NCBI RefSeq assembly: GCF_027497355.1
Contig: NZ_CP114909.1
Coordinates: 3,038,001 to 3,102,000 of the forward strand
Source: Micromonospora sp. WMMA1947
GTDB lineage: Bacteria; Actinomycetota; Actinomycetes; Mycobacteriales; Micromonosporaceae
Direction: 5' to 3'
DNA length: 64,000 nucleotides
Positions 18,977 to 28,631 of the stretch are shown piece by piece (within the stretch, counting starts at the first letter, position 1; each line of letters starts with the position of its first letter). The translations under genes were made by a program, and so were the position numbers. Under the pieces are notes generated by a model. That model worked only from the letters and a program-made list of their open reading frames with translations. It ran no database searches and was not told the DNA's origin.

Positions 18977-19588
18977 GTGCCGCCCTTCACCGTTCTGCAC
19001 GTCTGCATGGGCAACATCTGCCGGTCGCCGATGGCCGAGCGGCTGCTGCTGCTCGCGGTCCGGGAGCGGCTGGCCCGCCTCGACGTCGACCCGGCCGGGT
19101 CGGACGCGCTCGTGCACAGCCACAGCGCCGGCACCGGCGGCTGGCACGCGGGGGAGGAGATGAACCCGCCCGCCGCCCGGCAGGTGATCTCGCGCGGCGG
19201 TGACACCGAGGGGTTCGCCGCCCGCCGGCTGCGCTCCGACCTGATCGACGCCGCCGACCTGGTGCTCACCGCGACCGCCGACCAGCAGGAGTACGTGGTG
19301 GCGCTGCGGCCGGACGCCGCCGCGCGCACGTTCGTGCTGGGTGAGTTCGGCCGCCTGCTCGGCGGGCTGGACCGGTCCGCCCTGCCGCCGGCGGAGCCGA
19401 CGCCGGACGCCGTGTACGCGCGCGGCGTCGCCCTGGTGGCGGCCGCCGACGCGGCCCGGCAGAACGCCTCCGCGCTGCCCACGGACGATCTGGACGACCC
19501 GTGGGGGCGGGGCGACCAGTGCTTCAGCCGGGTCGCCGACGAGATCGAGGAGACGGTGCAGCCGCTGGCTGCCGTCCTGCTCCCCTGA
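18977..19588 (+). CDS. Low-molecular-weight protein tyrosine phosphatase
   Basis: Cytosolic phosphatase of 203 residues. The P-loop CMGNICRS puts the nucleophile at Cys10 and the binding Arg at 16, and a late DDPWGRG supplies the general-acid aspartate region. It is longer than the usual 150-160 residues because of inserts in the middle. The GTG start is the codon right after the TGA of the YrdC-family gene, so prmC, that gene and this one form a tight unit. Function in arginine or tyrosine dephosphorylation cannot be separated by sequence. Confidence 0.9.
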   Translation: MPPFTVLHVCMGNICRSPMAERLLLLAVRERLARLDVDPAGSDALVHSHSAGTGGWHAGEEMNPPAARQVISRGGDTEGFAARRLRSDLIDAADLVLTATADQQEYVVALRPDAAARTFVLGEFGRLLGGLDRSALPPAEPTPDAVYARGVALVAAADAARQNASALPTDDLDDPWGRGDQCFSRVADEIEETVQPLAAVLLP

Positions 19589-19704
19589 TCGCGGTTCATC
19601 CTTCCTCGCGAACTTCCTGCGCATTTCGCGGAAGATGGCGGCGAAAGCGGCCAATCCGGTCATTCTGAACGGGTCCGTACGGCCGGCTCCTGCGGGGAGA
19701 GCTG

Positions 19705-21813
19705 ATGAACCGGGCCTATCTCGACAAGCTGTTCACCGTTGTGCTCGCCGGCGTGCTCGCCGGACTGGCCCTGGCCGCCGCCGCGCTGCCGGCCGCGCTG
19801 GTCTTCGGGCTGGGCGTGAAGAACCTGATGCCGTACACCGCGCTGCCGGAGGCGCTCAAGACGCCGCAGCCGGCGCAGCGCTCCAACCTGTACGCCAACG
19901 ACGGGCGGACGCTGATCACCTCGTTCTACGTCGAGGACCGGGTGGACGTGCCGGTCGCCGAGGTGGCGCCGGTGATGCGCGACGCCATCGTGGCCGCCGA
20001 GGACGTGCGCTTCTACGAGCACCACGGCGTCGACGTGCGCGGCGTGGCGCGGGCGTTCACCGCCAACCGCCGGGAGGGCACCCGCCAGGGCGCCTCCACG
20101 CTGACCATGCAGTACGTGCGCAACGCGCTCGCCGGTGACCCCCGGCTGACCGAGGAGCAGCGCGCCGCCGCCACCGAGATCACCGTCGGGCGCAAGATCC
20201 GTGAGATGCGGTACGCGCTGACGCTGGAACGGCAGGTCGGCAAGGACGAGATCCTCGGGCGCTACCTGAACATCGCGTACTTCGGCGCCGGGGCGTACGG
20301 CATCGCCGCCGCCAGCAAGCGCTACTTCTCCACCACACCGGACCGGCTCACGCTGGCCCAGGCCGCGTTGCTCGCCGGGCTGGTCCGGTCCCCGGCCGAC
20401 GACCCGATCAACGGCGACGCCGACGCGGCGGTGCAACGCCGGGCGTACGTGCTGGACCGGATGGTGGAGACCGGCCGGGTGAACGCGGCCGACGCCGAGG
20501 CGGCGAAGGCGACGGAGCTGGCCCTCAAGCCCAACACCACGCCGAACGACTGCGCGGCGGTGCCCGCCGACCACAACGACTGGGGTTTCTTCTGCGACTG
20601 GTTCACCCAGTGGTGGAACGCCCAGCCGGCGTTCGGCGAGAACGTGGACGAGCGGCAGCGGACGCTGCGCCGGGGCGGCTGGAAGATCGTGTCCTCGCTC
20701 GACCCGGACGTGCAGGCCAAGGCGAGCGAGCAGGTGCGGGACATCTACCCGGAGACGATCGCGCGGGCCGCGCCGACGGCGGTGGTGCAGCCGGGCACCG
20801 GCCGGGTGCTGGCGATGGCGGTGAACCGCACCTACGGCACGGCCGCCAACCCGGCCGGGCAGCAGAACTTCCCGAACACCGTCAACCAGCTGGTGGCCGG
20901 CGGTGGCGGCATCACCGGCTACCAGGCGGGCTCGACGTTCAAGCTGTTCGCGCTGCTGGCCGCGCTGGAGTCCGGGCTGCCACTGGACACCGAGTTCGAC
21001 GCGCCGCGCGTCTACGTGACGCAGTACCCGGTCGGCGCCGGCCCGGCGAGCTGCGGCGGCCGGTGGTGCCCGGAGAACGCCAACACCTACTGGATGGACG
21101 GCGACCGGGACATGTGGGACGCGTTCGGCCGGTCGGTGAACACGTACTTCGCATGGCTGACCGAGCGCGTCGGCGCGGACCGGGTGGTCGAGATGGCGCA
21201 GCGGCTGGGCATCGTGTTCCGGGCCCCGGCGGACGCCCGGATGGCGCGGGAGGGCGCCAAGAGCTGGGGACCGTTCACGCTCGGGGTCTCCGCCACCACG
21301 CCGCTGGACCTGGCCGGCGCGTACGCCGCGGTGGCCGCCGAGGGCACCTGGTGCCGGCCCACGCCGGTCACCTCGATCACCGACCCGGCCGGCCGGACGG
21401 TGGCCGCCGGCAACACCGACTGCCGCCAGGTGCTCGACACCGAGGTCGCCCGCGCGGCGGCGGACGCCAGCCGCTGCCCGGTCGGCGACCAGTCGATGTA
21501 CCGGCGCTGCGACGGCGGCACCGCCGAGGAGCTGGCCCCGGGTCTGCGCCGGCCGGTGGCGGGCAAGACCGGCAGCTCGGAGCGGAACGCCACCGAGACG
21601 GTGGTCGCGTTCACCCCGCAGCTGTCGGTGGCGACGATCGCGGCGAACCCGGACGACCCCCGGGACGCGGTCGGCGGCGGCGTGCAGAAACGGCAGATCG
21701 CCGCCGTGGGCCGCATCCTGGCGTGGTCGCTGCGCGACGAGCCGGTACGCGACTTCGTGCCCCCGGGCCAGGCGGTGGCCTTCCAGCACACCAGCCCGCG
21801 CACCGGCAACTGA
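19705..21813 (+). CDS. Class A penicillin-binding protein (transglycosylase/transpeptidase)
   Basis: Membrane-anchored bifunctional peptidoglycan synthase of 702 residues. A membrane helix lies at about residues 12-40. The GT51 domain has the catalytic Glu99 in EDVRFYEHHGVD and GASTLTMQYVRN. The transpeptidase has SxxK at 410-413 (STFK), SVN at 477-479 and KTG at 621-623. A GGGGAGAG site precedes the ATG. It begins a group of genes lying between the phosphatase and glyA that looks accessory compared with the neighbouring conserved core. Confidence 0.94.
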   Translation: MNRAYLDKLFTVVLAGVLAGLALAAAALPAALVFGLGVKNLMPYTALPEALKTPQPAQRSNLYANDGRTLITSFYVEDRVDVPVAEVAPVMRDAIVAAEDVRFYEHHGVDVRGVARAFTANRREGTRQGASTLTMQYVRNALAGDPRLTEEQRAAATEITVGRKIREMRYALTLERQVGKDEILGRYLNIAYFGAGAYGIAAASKRYFSTTPDRLTLAQAALLAGLVRSPADDPINGDADAAVQRRAYVLDRMVETGRVNAADAEAAKATELALKPNTTPNDCAAVPADHNDWGFFCDWFTQWWNAQPAFGENVDERQRTLRRGGWKIVSSLDPDVQAKASEQVRDIYPETIARAAPTAVVQPGTGRVLAMAVNRTYGTAANPAGQQNFPNTVNQLVAGGGGITGYQAGSTFKLFALLAALESGLPLDTEFDAPRVYVTQYPVGAGPASCGGRWCPENANTYWMDGDRDMWDAFGRSVNTYFAWLTERVGADRVVEMAQRLGIVFRAPADARMAREGAKSWGPFTLGVSATTPLDLAGAYAAVAAEGTWCRPTPVTSITDPAGRTVAAGNTDCRQVLDTEVARAAADASRCPVGDQSMYRRCDGGTAEELAPGLRRPVAGKTGSSERNATETVVAFTPQLSVATIAANPDDPRDAVGGGVQKRQIAAVGRILAWSLRDEPVRDFVPPGQAVAFQHTSPRTGN

Positions 21814-21816
21814 GCG

Positions 21817-22443
21817 TCAGCTCGTCGACCTGCCGTACCGCGCGACCATGGTTCGGACGGCTTCGTCGACGACCGCTGTCGTGCGGTCCGGGGTGACCGT
21901 CCAGTCCGGAAGGACCAGGCGCGGCCAGAGCAGGTAGTTGGAGATCATCCCGAGGAAATGCGTGGCGGCCAGCTCCGGGTCGGCGATGTCCGCGCCTCCC
22001 GCCTCGTGCTCGGCCACGAGGTAGGTCCGGACGGACTCGAAGTACGGCAGTTTGCCCTGCGCGAAATGCGCTCTGGCCAGTTCGGGAAAGCGGGGCAGTT
22101 CGGCGATCACGATGCGGAACAGGTCGGTCATCTCCGGCCGGCTCAACAGCGTCGCGTAGTGCCGCCCGAGAACCGTCAAGCCGGCCGTCAGGTCACCGGC
22201 GGGCGGCACGTCGGCGACGTCGTGGCGGGCCCACGAGTTGATGACGATGGCGTCGAACAGTGCCGCCTTCGTCGGGAACTGCTTGAACAGCGTCGCCTTC
22301 GACACGCCGGCGTCGGCGGCGACACGCGCCAGTGACGCCCGGTCGTAGCCCAACTCCAGGAAGAGCTCGGTGGCGGCCTGCACGATCAGCGCGCGCTTCT
22401 CCTCCGCCACGCGCTGGTGATAGGCCGACGGCGCTGGGGTCAT
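21817..22443 (-). CDS. TetR-family transcriptional regulator
   Basis: Homodimeric repressor of 208 residues. The N-terminal helix-turn-helix reads RASLARVAADAGVSKATLFKQFPTKAALF, and the C-terminal ligand-binding part is helical. The start at ATG 22443 is set by homology of the N-terminus (EEKRALIVQAATELFLE) and by TATGAT (complement of 22450-22455) 6 nt upstream, a leaderless promoter. The divergent SDR gene and two matching palindromes in the gap identify its likely target and autoregulation. The stop is 3 nt from the convergent end of the PBP gene. The ligand is unknown. Confidence 0.93.
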   Translation of the reverse strand: MTPAPSAYHQRVAEEKRALIVQAATELFLELGYDRASLARVAADAGVSKATLFKQFPTKAALFDAIVINSWARHDVADVPPAGDLTAGLTVLGRHYATLLSRPEMTDLFRIVIAELPRFPELARAHFAQGKLPYFESVRTYLVAEHEAGGADIADPELAATHFLGMISNYLLWPRLVLPDWTVTPDRTTAVVDEAVRTMVARYGRSTS

Positions 22444-22459
22444 GCGGCAATCATAGCGA

Positions 22460-22479
22460 GGTGAGTGGGTTGACTCACC
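22460..22479. promoter_or_regulatory. TetR operator O1
   Basis: GGTGAGTGGGTTGACTCACC, a near-perfect palindrome. It contains the -35 box of the SDR promoter and lies just upstream of the -10 of the tetR promoter, so binding would block both directions. Confidence 0.7.
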
Positions 22480-22498
22480 ACTCGCGGCGGCGTAACTT
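22470..22498 (+). promoter_or_regulatory. Promoter of the SDR gene
   Basis: TTGACT (22470-22475), 17-nt spacer, TAACTT (22493-22498). The -35 lies inside operator O1 and the predicted start of transcription falls at the left edge of operator O2. Confidence 0.6.
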
Positions 22499-22503
22499 CG
22501 GAA

Positions 22504-22525
22504 TGGTGAGTCAATCGACTCACCA
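22504..22525. promoter_or_regulatory. TetR operator O2
   Basis: Palindrome with perfect 9-bp arms TGGTGAGTC and GACTCACCA around AATC. It matches O1 (reverse-complemented) at 19 of 22 positions, centre-to-centre about 45 bp. It covers the predicted +1 of the SDR gene. Confidence 0.72.
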
Positions 22526-22551
22526 CCCGTCCCACCCTTCCGGAGGATCCG

Positions 22552-23334
22552 ATGTCCCGCTTCGCCCAGCAGACCGTTCTCGTCACCGGCGGCACCGGTG
22601 GGCAGGGGGCCAGCCACGTCCGCGCCCTGCACGCCGAAGGCGCCAACGTCGTCATCGGTGCCATCGACGCCGAACGTGGCGCCGACCTCGCCGCCGAACT
22701 GGGACCCCGGGCACGATTCGTCCGCCTGGACGTCTCCCGGGAGGAGTCGTGGGCCGCCGCCGTCGCGGAGACCGAGACGGCATTCGGTGCGCTCACGACC
22801 CTGGTCAACAACGCCGGGGTGCAGAACCCGCCGGCCCTGATCGAGTCCACCGACCGGGCCACGTGGGCTCGCATCCTCGACGTCAACCTCACCGGCACGT
22901 TCCTCGGCATCAAGGCGGCCGCCCCGGCGCTGCGGCGCGCGGGGGGAGGAACGATCGTCAACATCGGCTCCACCATGGGCTTGGGTGGTACCGCCTTCTA
23001 CGCGCCCTACGTCGCCGGCAAGTGGGCCGTTCGAGGGCTCACCCGGACCGCCGCCCTCGAACTGGGCCGCGACAACATCCGCGTCAACGCGATCCACCCC
23101 GGCGTGGTCGAGACTCCGTTCATCACCGAGCCGGCGGCCGGCAGCGACGCCCCGATCGCCGACTTCTACTCGCCCGAGCCGTTCGCCGTCCCGCGACTCG
23201 GGCAGCCCGCCGACATCACCGCGCTGCTGATGTTCCTCGTGTCGCCGGAGGCGGCCTTCATCACCGGCGCCGAGTACGTCATCGACGGCGGGCTGCTCCT
23301 CGGCCCCGCACTGCCCAGCGGCTCTCCGGCCTAA
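22552..23334 (+). CDS. Short-chain dehydrogenase/reductase
   Basis: Classical SDR of 260 residues, NAD(P)-dependent, cytosolic. The Rossmann motif VTGGTGGQG is unusual in having Gln where Ile or Leu is common; NNAG, the catalytic Ser in NIGSTMG and YVAGK (Tyr-x-x-x-Lys) are present. The C-terminal half (ITALLMFLVSPEAAFITG) resembles 3-oxoacyl-ACP reductase and hydroxysteroid dehydrogenase types; the substrate is unknown. A CGGAGG site precedes the ATG. It is the likely target of the divergent TetR regulator and ends in a 4-nt convergent overlap with the next gene. Confidence 0.92.
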   Translation: MSRFAQQTVLVTGGTGGQGASHVRALHAEGANVVIGAIDAERGADLAAELGPRARFVRLDVSREESWAAAVAETETAFGALTTLVNNAGVQNPPALIESTDRATWARILDVNLTGTFLGIKAAAPALRRAGGGTIVNIGSTMGLGGTAFYAPYVAGKWAVRGLTRTAALELGRDNIRVNAIHPGVVETPFITEPAAGSDAPIADFYSPEPFAVPRLGQPADITALLMFLVSPEAAFITGAEYVIDGGLLLGPALPSGSPA

Positions 23335-24797
23335 CCGGCCGGGTGTTCGGCGCCCCGGGCGATGTTGCGGGCCATGCCGCCGAAGACGACAGCGTGGAAC
23401 GGGGCCACCGAGGCCCAGTAGAGGTGGCCGGGCAGGCCGCGCGGGAGGAACACGGCACGCTGGACGTATCTGCTGCGCCCGTCGCCGTCCGGCTCGGCGC
23501 GCATCTCCAGCCAGGCCCGCCCGGGCAGCCGCATCTCCGCGCGCAGCCGCAGCAGCTCACCCGGGATGATCTCCTCGACCCGCCAGAAGTCCAGCGCCTC
23601 ACCGACCTGCAGCCGGTGCGGGTCGCGCCGGCCCCGCCGTAGCCCGACGCCGCCGATCAGGCGATCCATCCAGCCGCGCACCGACCAGGCGAGCGGGAAC
23701 GAGTACCAGCCGTTCTCGCCGCCGACGCCCTCGATGACCCGCCACAGCGCCGCCGGTGGCGCGTCCACCGCCCGCTCCCGCAGATCCGTGTACGCGGTGC
23801 CGCCGGACCAGCGCGGGTCCGACGGCAGCGGCTCGGCGGGCGCGTCCGGCCCGCTCGCGTTCGACCAGCGCGTCTCCACCTGCGCGTCGCGCACCTTCGA
23901 CAGCGCCAGCGCGACCGCCTGGTCGAAGCCGGTCAGCCCGTCCGGCGGGTCCGGCACGTGCGCGGCGATGTCGTGCTCGTGCGCCACCGCCTCGTGCACC
24001 AGGCTCTCCACCAGCGGCCGGGCGATCGCGTTCGGCACCGGCGTGATCAGGCCGACCCAGTGCGAGGAGAGCGACGGGGTGAGCGGGCGGACCGGCAGGA
24101 TGACCCGGGGCCGCAGCCCGGCCACCCGGGCGTAGCGCTGCATCATCTCGGTGAAGGTCAGCACGTCCGGGCCGCCGATGTCGAAGGCCCGGTTCACGTC
24201 CGCCGGCAGGTGCGCGCAGCCGACCAGGTAGCGCAGCACGTCCCGGACCGCGATCGGCTGGATCCGGTTGCGCACCCAGCGCGGGGTGACCATCGCCGGG
24301 AGCCGCTCGGTCAGGTAGCGCAGCATCTCGAACGAGGCCGAGCCGGACCCGATGATCACGGCGGCGCGCAGCACCGCTGTGGGCACGCCGCTGTCCAGCA
24401 GGATCCGCGCGACCTCCGCCCGGGAGCGCAGGTGCGTCGAGGGCAGGCCGTCGCGCTCCGCCGGCTCCGGCCCGCCGAGATACACGATCCGGCGTACGCC
24501 CGCGGCGCGCGCCGCCTCGGCGAAGTTCGTCGCCGCCTCCCGGTCGGCCGCCTCGAACCCGCGCTGGCCCAGCGAGTGGACCAGGTAGTACGCCACCTCG
24601 ATGCCCTCGAACACGGCCGGCAGCGTCTCCGGCCGGCGCAGGTCGCCCTCGACGACCTCCGCGTCGGCCGCCCACGGCACGTCCCGCAGCCGCCGGGCGG
24701 TACGGGCCAGGCAGCGTACGGTGTGCCCCTCGGCCAGCAGACGGGGCGCGAGGCGTCCGCCGATGTAGCCGGTCGCACCGGTGACGAGGCATCTCAC
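23331..24797 (-). CDS. NAD(P)-binding oxidoreductase with DUF2867 domain
   Basis: 488-residue two-domain protein. Residues 1-290 form an atypical SDR/NmrA-like Rossmann domain starting [14 protein letters not shown], lacking the YxxxK of classical enzymes. The last about 150 residues are a DUF2867 domain ([18 protein letters not shown], then [20 protein letters not shown]). This architecture is common in actinobacteria, without an assigned reaction. The GTG start is set by the Rossmann motif. It is divergent from glyA with only 35 nt between the chosen starts. Confidence 0.88.
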   Translation of the reverse strand: MRCLVTGATGYIGGRLAPRLLAEGHTVRCLARTARRLRDVPWAADAEVVEGDLRRPETLPAVFEGIEVAYYLVHSLGQRGFEAADREAATNFAEAARAAGVRRIVYLGGPEPAERDGLPSTHLRSRAEVARILLDSGVPTAVLRAAVIIGSGSASFEMLRYLTERLPAMVTPRWVRNRIQPIAVRDVLRYLVGCAHLPADVNRAFDIGGPDVLTFTEMMQRYARVAGLRPRVILPVRPLTPSLSSHWVGLITPVPNAIARPLVESLVHEAVAHEHDIAAHVPDPPDGLTGFDQAVALALSKVRDAQVETRWSNASGPDAPAEPLPSDPRWSGGTAYTDLRERAVDAPPAALWRVIEGVGGENGWYSFPLAWSVRGWMDRLIGGVGLRRGRRDPHRLQVGEALDFWRVEEIIPGELLRLRAEMRLPGRAWLEMRAEPDGDGRSRYVQRAVFLPRGLPGHLYWASVAPFHAVVFGGMARNIARGAEHPAG

Positions 24798-24818
24798 GGC
24801 CTCCAGTGTGCGGCTCCG

Positions 24819-24835
24819 TAGACTCCTTCGCTGTG
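24819..24835 (+). promoter_or_regulatory. Probable leaderless promoter of glyA
   Basis: TAGACT (24819-24824) lies 8 nt before the GTG at 24833, and no ribosome site is present. This spacing fits a transcript starting at or next to the start codon, common in actinobacteria. No convincing -35 box. Confidence 0.45.
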
Positions 24836-26119
24836 GAGAACGCGAGGGATACCTTCTGGGGGCCGGACTTCCAGCAGCTCAGTGCCGTCGACCCGGAGAT
24901 CGCCGAGGTGGTGCTGGGTGAGCTGGACCGGCTGCGCGGCGGCCTGCAGTTGATCGCCAGCGAGAACCTGACCTCGCCCGCGGTGCTGGCCGCGCTGGGT
25001 TCCACGCTCACCAACAAGTACGCCGAGGGCTACCCGGGCCGGCGCTACTACGGCGGCTGCGCCGAGGTGGACCGGGCCGAGGAGCTGGCCGTCTCCCGGG
25101 CGAAGGACCTGTTCGGCGCCGAGCACGCGAACGTCCAGCCGCACTCCGGGGCGAGCGCCAACCTGGCCGCGTACGCCGCCCTGGTGCAGCCGGGTGACAC
25201 GGTGCTGGCCATGGACCTGCCGCACGGCGGGCACCTGACCCACGGCAGCCGGGTGAACTTCTCCGGCAAGTGGTTCCACCCGGTCGGCTATACCGTCCGG
25301 CGGGACACCGGGACGATCGACTACGACGAGGTACGCGACCTGGCCCGCGCGAACCGGCCGAAGATGATCATCTGCGGTGCGACCGCGTACCCGCGCTTGA
25401 TCGACTTCGCCCGCTTCCGGGAGATCGCCGACGAGGTCGACGCGTACCTGATGGTGGACGCCGCCCACTTCATCGGCCTGGTGGCCGGCGGCGCGATCCC
25501 GTCCCCGGTGCCGTACGCCGACGTGGTCACCGCGACCACCCACAAGGTGCTGCGCGGCCCGCGCGGCGGCATGATCCTCTGCCGGGAGCCGCTGGCGGCC
25601 CGGATCGACAAGGCGGTCTTCCCGTTCACCCAGGGCGGCCCGCTGATGCACGCCGTCGCGGCCAAGGCGGTCGCGCTGCGCGAGGCCGCGCAGCCGGAGT
25701 TCCGCACGTACGCCGCCCAGGTGGTCGCCAACGCCCGAGCGCTCGCCGACGGGCTGGCCGCGGAGGGGCTGCCGCCGGTCTCCGGCGGCACCGACACCCA
25801 CCTGGCCCTGCTCGACCTGCGGGAGACCGGCGTGACCGGCGCCGAGGCCGAGGCCCGCTGCGACGCCGCCGGCATCACGCTGAACAAGAACGCGATCCCG
25901 TACGACCCGCAGCCGCCGATGGTGGCCTCCGGCATCCGCGTGGGTACGCCGAGCGTGACCACCCAGGGCATGCGCGAGGGGGAGATGCGCCGGATCGCGG
26001 GGCTGATCGGGCGCGCGGTCCGCACCGATCCGGCCGCTCCCGGTGGCGCCGACGCGCTTGCCGAGGTGGCCCGCGAGGTCACCGAGCTGGTCGCCGCCTT
26101 CCCGGCGTACCCCCGATGA
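24833..26119 (+). CDS. glyA: Serine hydroxymethyltransferase
   Basis: PLP enzyme interconverting serine and glycine and charging tetrahydrofolate with a one-carbon unit. From GTG 24833 the protein has 428 residues (normal 415-430); a GTG at 24806 would add nine residues with no family support. [14 protein letters not shown] near the N-terminus is the substrate loop and the PLP lysine lies in [12 protein letters not shown]. The TGA overlaps the ATG of the next gene (ATGA), tying glyA to the ATP synthase locus. Confidence 0.95.
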   Translation: MENARDTFWGPDFQQLSAVDPEIAEVVLGELDRLRGGLQLIASENLTSPAVLAALGSTLTNKYAEGYPGRRYYGGCAEVDRAEELAVSRAKDLFGAEHANVQPHSGASANLAAYAALVQPGDTVLAMDLPHGGHLTHGSRVNFSGKWFHPVGYTVRRDTGTIDYDEVRDLARANRPKMIICGATAYPRLIDFARFREIADEVDAYLMVDAAHFIGLVAGGAIPSPVPYADVVTATTHKVLRGPRGGMILCREPLAARIDKAVFPFTQGGPLMHAVAAKAVALREAAQPEFRTYAAQVVANARALADGLAAEGLPPVSGGTDTHLALLDLRETGVTGAEAEARCDAAGITLNKNAIPYDPQPPMVASGIRVGTPSVTTQGMREGEMRRIAGLIGRAVRTDPAAPGGADALAEVAREVTELVAAFPAYPR

Positions 26120-26553
26120 CGGCGCCACGGGCGGGTGAGCCCGGCGCGATCCGGTCCCGGCTGAACCACCTGCGCCTACCGTTGCTGGCGTGCGCGGCCC
26201 TCGCGGTGGCAGGGGTGCCGGCGGCGGCGCTGCTGCGCGGCCCGACCGGGGCGGCCGGCTTCGCGGCCGGGGTGGCGCTGGTGATCGTCAGCTACCTGAT
26301 CTCCAGCCTCTCGGTGGCCTGGGCGGACGCCATCCACCCACGGATGATCATGTCGGTCGGGCTGGTCACCTACGCCACCAAGATCGTGATCCTGGGCGTG
26401 GTGATGGCCGCCGTGGCGGCCACCGGCTGGCCCGGTCTGCCGGACATGGGCGTGGCGATCATCGCGGCCGTGGTGGCGTGGACCGGCGCCCACCTGACCT
26501 GGGCGATGAGATCACCGCTGCCCACATTCGAGCGTCGCGACGACATCGAGTGA
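26116..26553 (+). CDS. atpI: AtpI-like membrane protein
   Basis: Small integral membrane protein, 145 residues, four hydrophobic helices at about 22-43, 47-70, 77-105 and 110-133. Position immediately before the ATP synthase genes, size and topology match the actinobacterial ATP synthase protein I, thought to help assemble or stabilise the c-ring. Sequence identity in this family is low, so position carries much of the call. ATG overlaps the glyA stop. The C-terminus is charged (FERRDDIE). Confidence 0.75.
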   Translation: MTAPRAGEPGAIRSRLNHLRLPLLACAALAVAGVPAAALLRGPTGAAGFAAGVALVIVSYLISSLSVAWADAIHPRMIMSVGLVTYATKIVILGVVMAAVAATGWPGLPDMGVAIIAAVVAWTGAHLTWAMRSPLPTFERRDDIE

Positions 26554-26712
26554 CTTTGCGGAATCGTGTCCGGTACGGCGGGTGCCCTGACGGGCGCGAC
26601 AGGAGTAACGTGGCGCCAGGTTGACGCGCCCGCAGTACGGCCCGCACGCTGCCCGCAGTGTGGGGGGTGCCGCACATCCCCGCGCGCCCCTGCTGATATT
26701 GTTCGCCACGTC

Positions 26713-26934
26713 ATGGCCGATGACCCCCACTCCCACAAGTCCGACGAGCACTCGTCGGAGGGTGTGGCAGGCGCCGTCGTGGGTTACCTGCTCGCCGGCA
26801 TTCTGGTGTGGGGTGGCCTCGGCTGGTTGGCGGAACGCTTCTTCGGTCTGCCAGCCGGCATCGGGGTCGCCGTCGGCATGATGCTCGGCGCGGCCGGGGC
26901 GATCTACCTGATCATGAAGAGGCTCAGTGCCTGA
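26713..26934 (+). CDS. AtpZ/AtpI-family two-helix protein
   Basis: 73-residue protein with a charged, His/Asp-rich N-terminus (DDPHSHKSDEHSSE) and two membrane helices, the pattern of the ATPase gene 1 (AtpZ) family. In other bacteria AtpZ with AtpI forms a Mg/Ca channel for the ATP synthase; this is family knowledge only. The chosen ATG is the only one giving that domain. A 159-bp gap separates it from the AtpI-like gene and may hold an internal atp promoter, though I see no clean boxes. Confidence 0.75.
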   Translation: MADDPHSHKSDEHSSEGVAGAVVGYLLAGILVWGGLGWLAERFFGLPAGIGVAVGMMLGAAGAIYLIMKRLSA

Positions 26935-26976
26935 GTTCCGGCACACGCGGGTCTGTTGAGTGCGGAGGATGACACG

Positions 26977-27756
26977 GTGAGCGGACAGCTGGTCGTCGCC
27001 CAGGACCTTCCCTGGCCCCCCAGCGTCGGGGATTTCTACCCGCCGAACGTGGCCGGCCCCTGGGTCACCAAGTTCAGCATCATGATCTGGATCGCCGTCG
27101 CGCTGCTGATCATCTTCTTCGTGGCCGCGTACCGGAAGCCGAAGCTGGTGCCGGGCAAGGGCCAGTGGGCCGCCGAGGCGGTCTACGGGCTGGTCCGGGA
27201 CAACATCGCCCGTGAGCAGATGGGCAACGCGGGCATCCGCTTCGCGCCCTACCTCACCGTGCTGTTCAGCTTCATCCTGCTGACCAACATCTTCAGCATC
27301 GTGCCCGGCCTGCAGATCTCGCCGAACTCGCACATCGCGTTCCCGATCGTGCTCGCCGCCATCTCGTACGTCATGTACAACTACGTCGGCGTCCGCAAGC
27401 ACGGCCTCGGCAAGTACCTCAAGCAGAGCCTCATCCTGCCCGGCGTGCCGTGGCCGATGCACTTCCTGCTGATTCCGATCGAGTTCCTGCAGAACTTCGT
27501 CGTCCGGCCGGTCACCCTGGCACTGCGGCTCTTCGCCAACATGTTCGCCGGCCACCTGCTCCTGCTGGTCTTCACCGTCGGCGGCTTCGTGATGCTCGGG
27601 TCGAGCAGCGTCTTCGTCCAGGCGACCTCGGTCTTCTCCTTCGCGATGGCGATCGTGATGGCCTTCTTCGAGGCGCTGGTTGCGGTGCTGCAGGCATACG
27701 TCTTCGTCACGCTGAGCGCCAACTACATCGGCACGTCGCTGGCCGACGAGCACTGA
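26977..27756 (+). CDS. atpB: ATP synthase F0 subunit a
   Basis: Membrane subunit forming the proton half-channels next to the c-ring. 259 residues with five to six helices; the essential Arg lies in VTLALRLFANMFAGH. The start GTG 26977 is chosen because GGAGG at 26964-26968 lies 8 nt upstream, while the upstream TTG at 26956 has none. It heads the a-c-b-delta-alpha-gamma-beta order. Confidence 0.95.
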   Translation: MSGQLVVAQDLPWPPSVGDFYPPNVAGPWVTKFSIMIWIAVALLIIFFVAAYRKPKLVPGKGQWAAEAVYGLVRDNIAREQMGNAGIRFAPYLTVLFSFILLTNIFSIVPGLQISPNSHIAFPIVLAAISYVMYNYVGVRKHGLGKYLKQSLILPGVPWPMHFLLIPIEFLQNFVVRPVTLALRLFANMFAGHLLLLVFTVGGFVMLGSSSVFVQATSVFSFAMAIVMAFFEALVAVLQAYVFVTLSANYIGTSLADEH

Positions 27757-27808
27757 GATCCGGCTCGGCGGGCACCCGGCCCGGCCAAGCATCTGGTACC
27801 GACCGCGT

Positions 27809-28074
<266 letters not shown>

Positions 28075-28103
28075 CGCGAGCTCTCCCGATCCGGAGGTCT
28101 GAC

Positions 28104-28631
28104 ATGTATCTCGCCGCCGAAGGCGCGCACAATCCGATCTTGCCGATCTGGCAGGAGATGGTCGTCGGAACGATCTCCTTCGCCCTGCTCGTCTTCGTCC
28201 TGCTGAAGTTCGTCATGCCCCGCATGGAGGCGATGTACCAGGCGCGGGTCGACGCGATCGAGGGTGGCATCAAGCGCGCCGAGGCGGCCCAGGCCGAGGC
28301 GAACAAGCTGCTCGAGCAGTACCGGGCCCAGCTCGCGGAGGCGCGTACCGACGCCGCCAAGATCCGCGACGACGCGCGGGCCGACGCCGACGGCATCCGC
28401 CAGGACATCCTCGCCAAGGCGCGTGAGGAGTCCGACCGGATCATCGCCGCCGGCAAGGAGCAGCTCGCCGCCGAGCGGGCCACCATCGTGCGCGAGCTGC
28501 GTACCGAGGTGGGCACCATCGCGGTGGACCTGGCCAGCAAGATCGTCGGTGAGTCGCTCGCCGACGAGGCGCGTCGCAAGGGCACCGTCGACCGGTTCCT
28601 GAGCGGTCTCGAGAGCACGGGGGCCCGCTGA
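28104..28631 (+). CDS. atpF: ATP synthase F0 subunit b
   Basis: Peripheral-stalk subunit, 175 residues: one membrane helix at about 14-36 and then a long charged coiled coil. A single b gene is present, separate from delta, unlike the fused b-delta of mycobacteria. CCGGAGG lies before the ATG. TGA overlaps the atpH ATG by one base. Confidence 0.95.
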   Translation: MYLAAEGAHNPILPIWQEMVVGTISFALLVFVLLKFVMPRMEAMYQARVDAIEGGIKRAEAAQAEANKLLEQYRAQLAEARTDAAKIRDDARADADGIRQDILAKAREESDRIIAAGKEQLAAERATIVRELRTEVGTIAVDLASKIVGESLADEARRKGTVDRFLSGLESTGAR

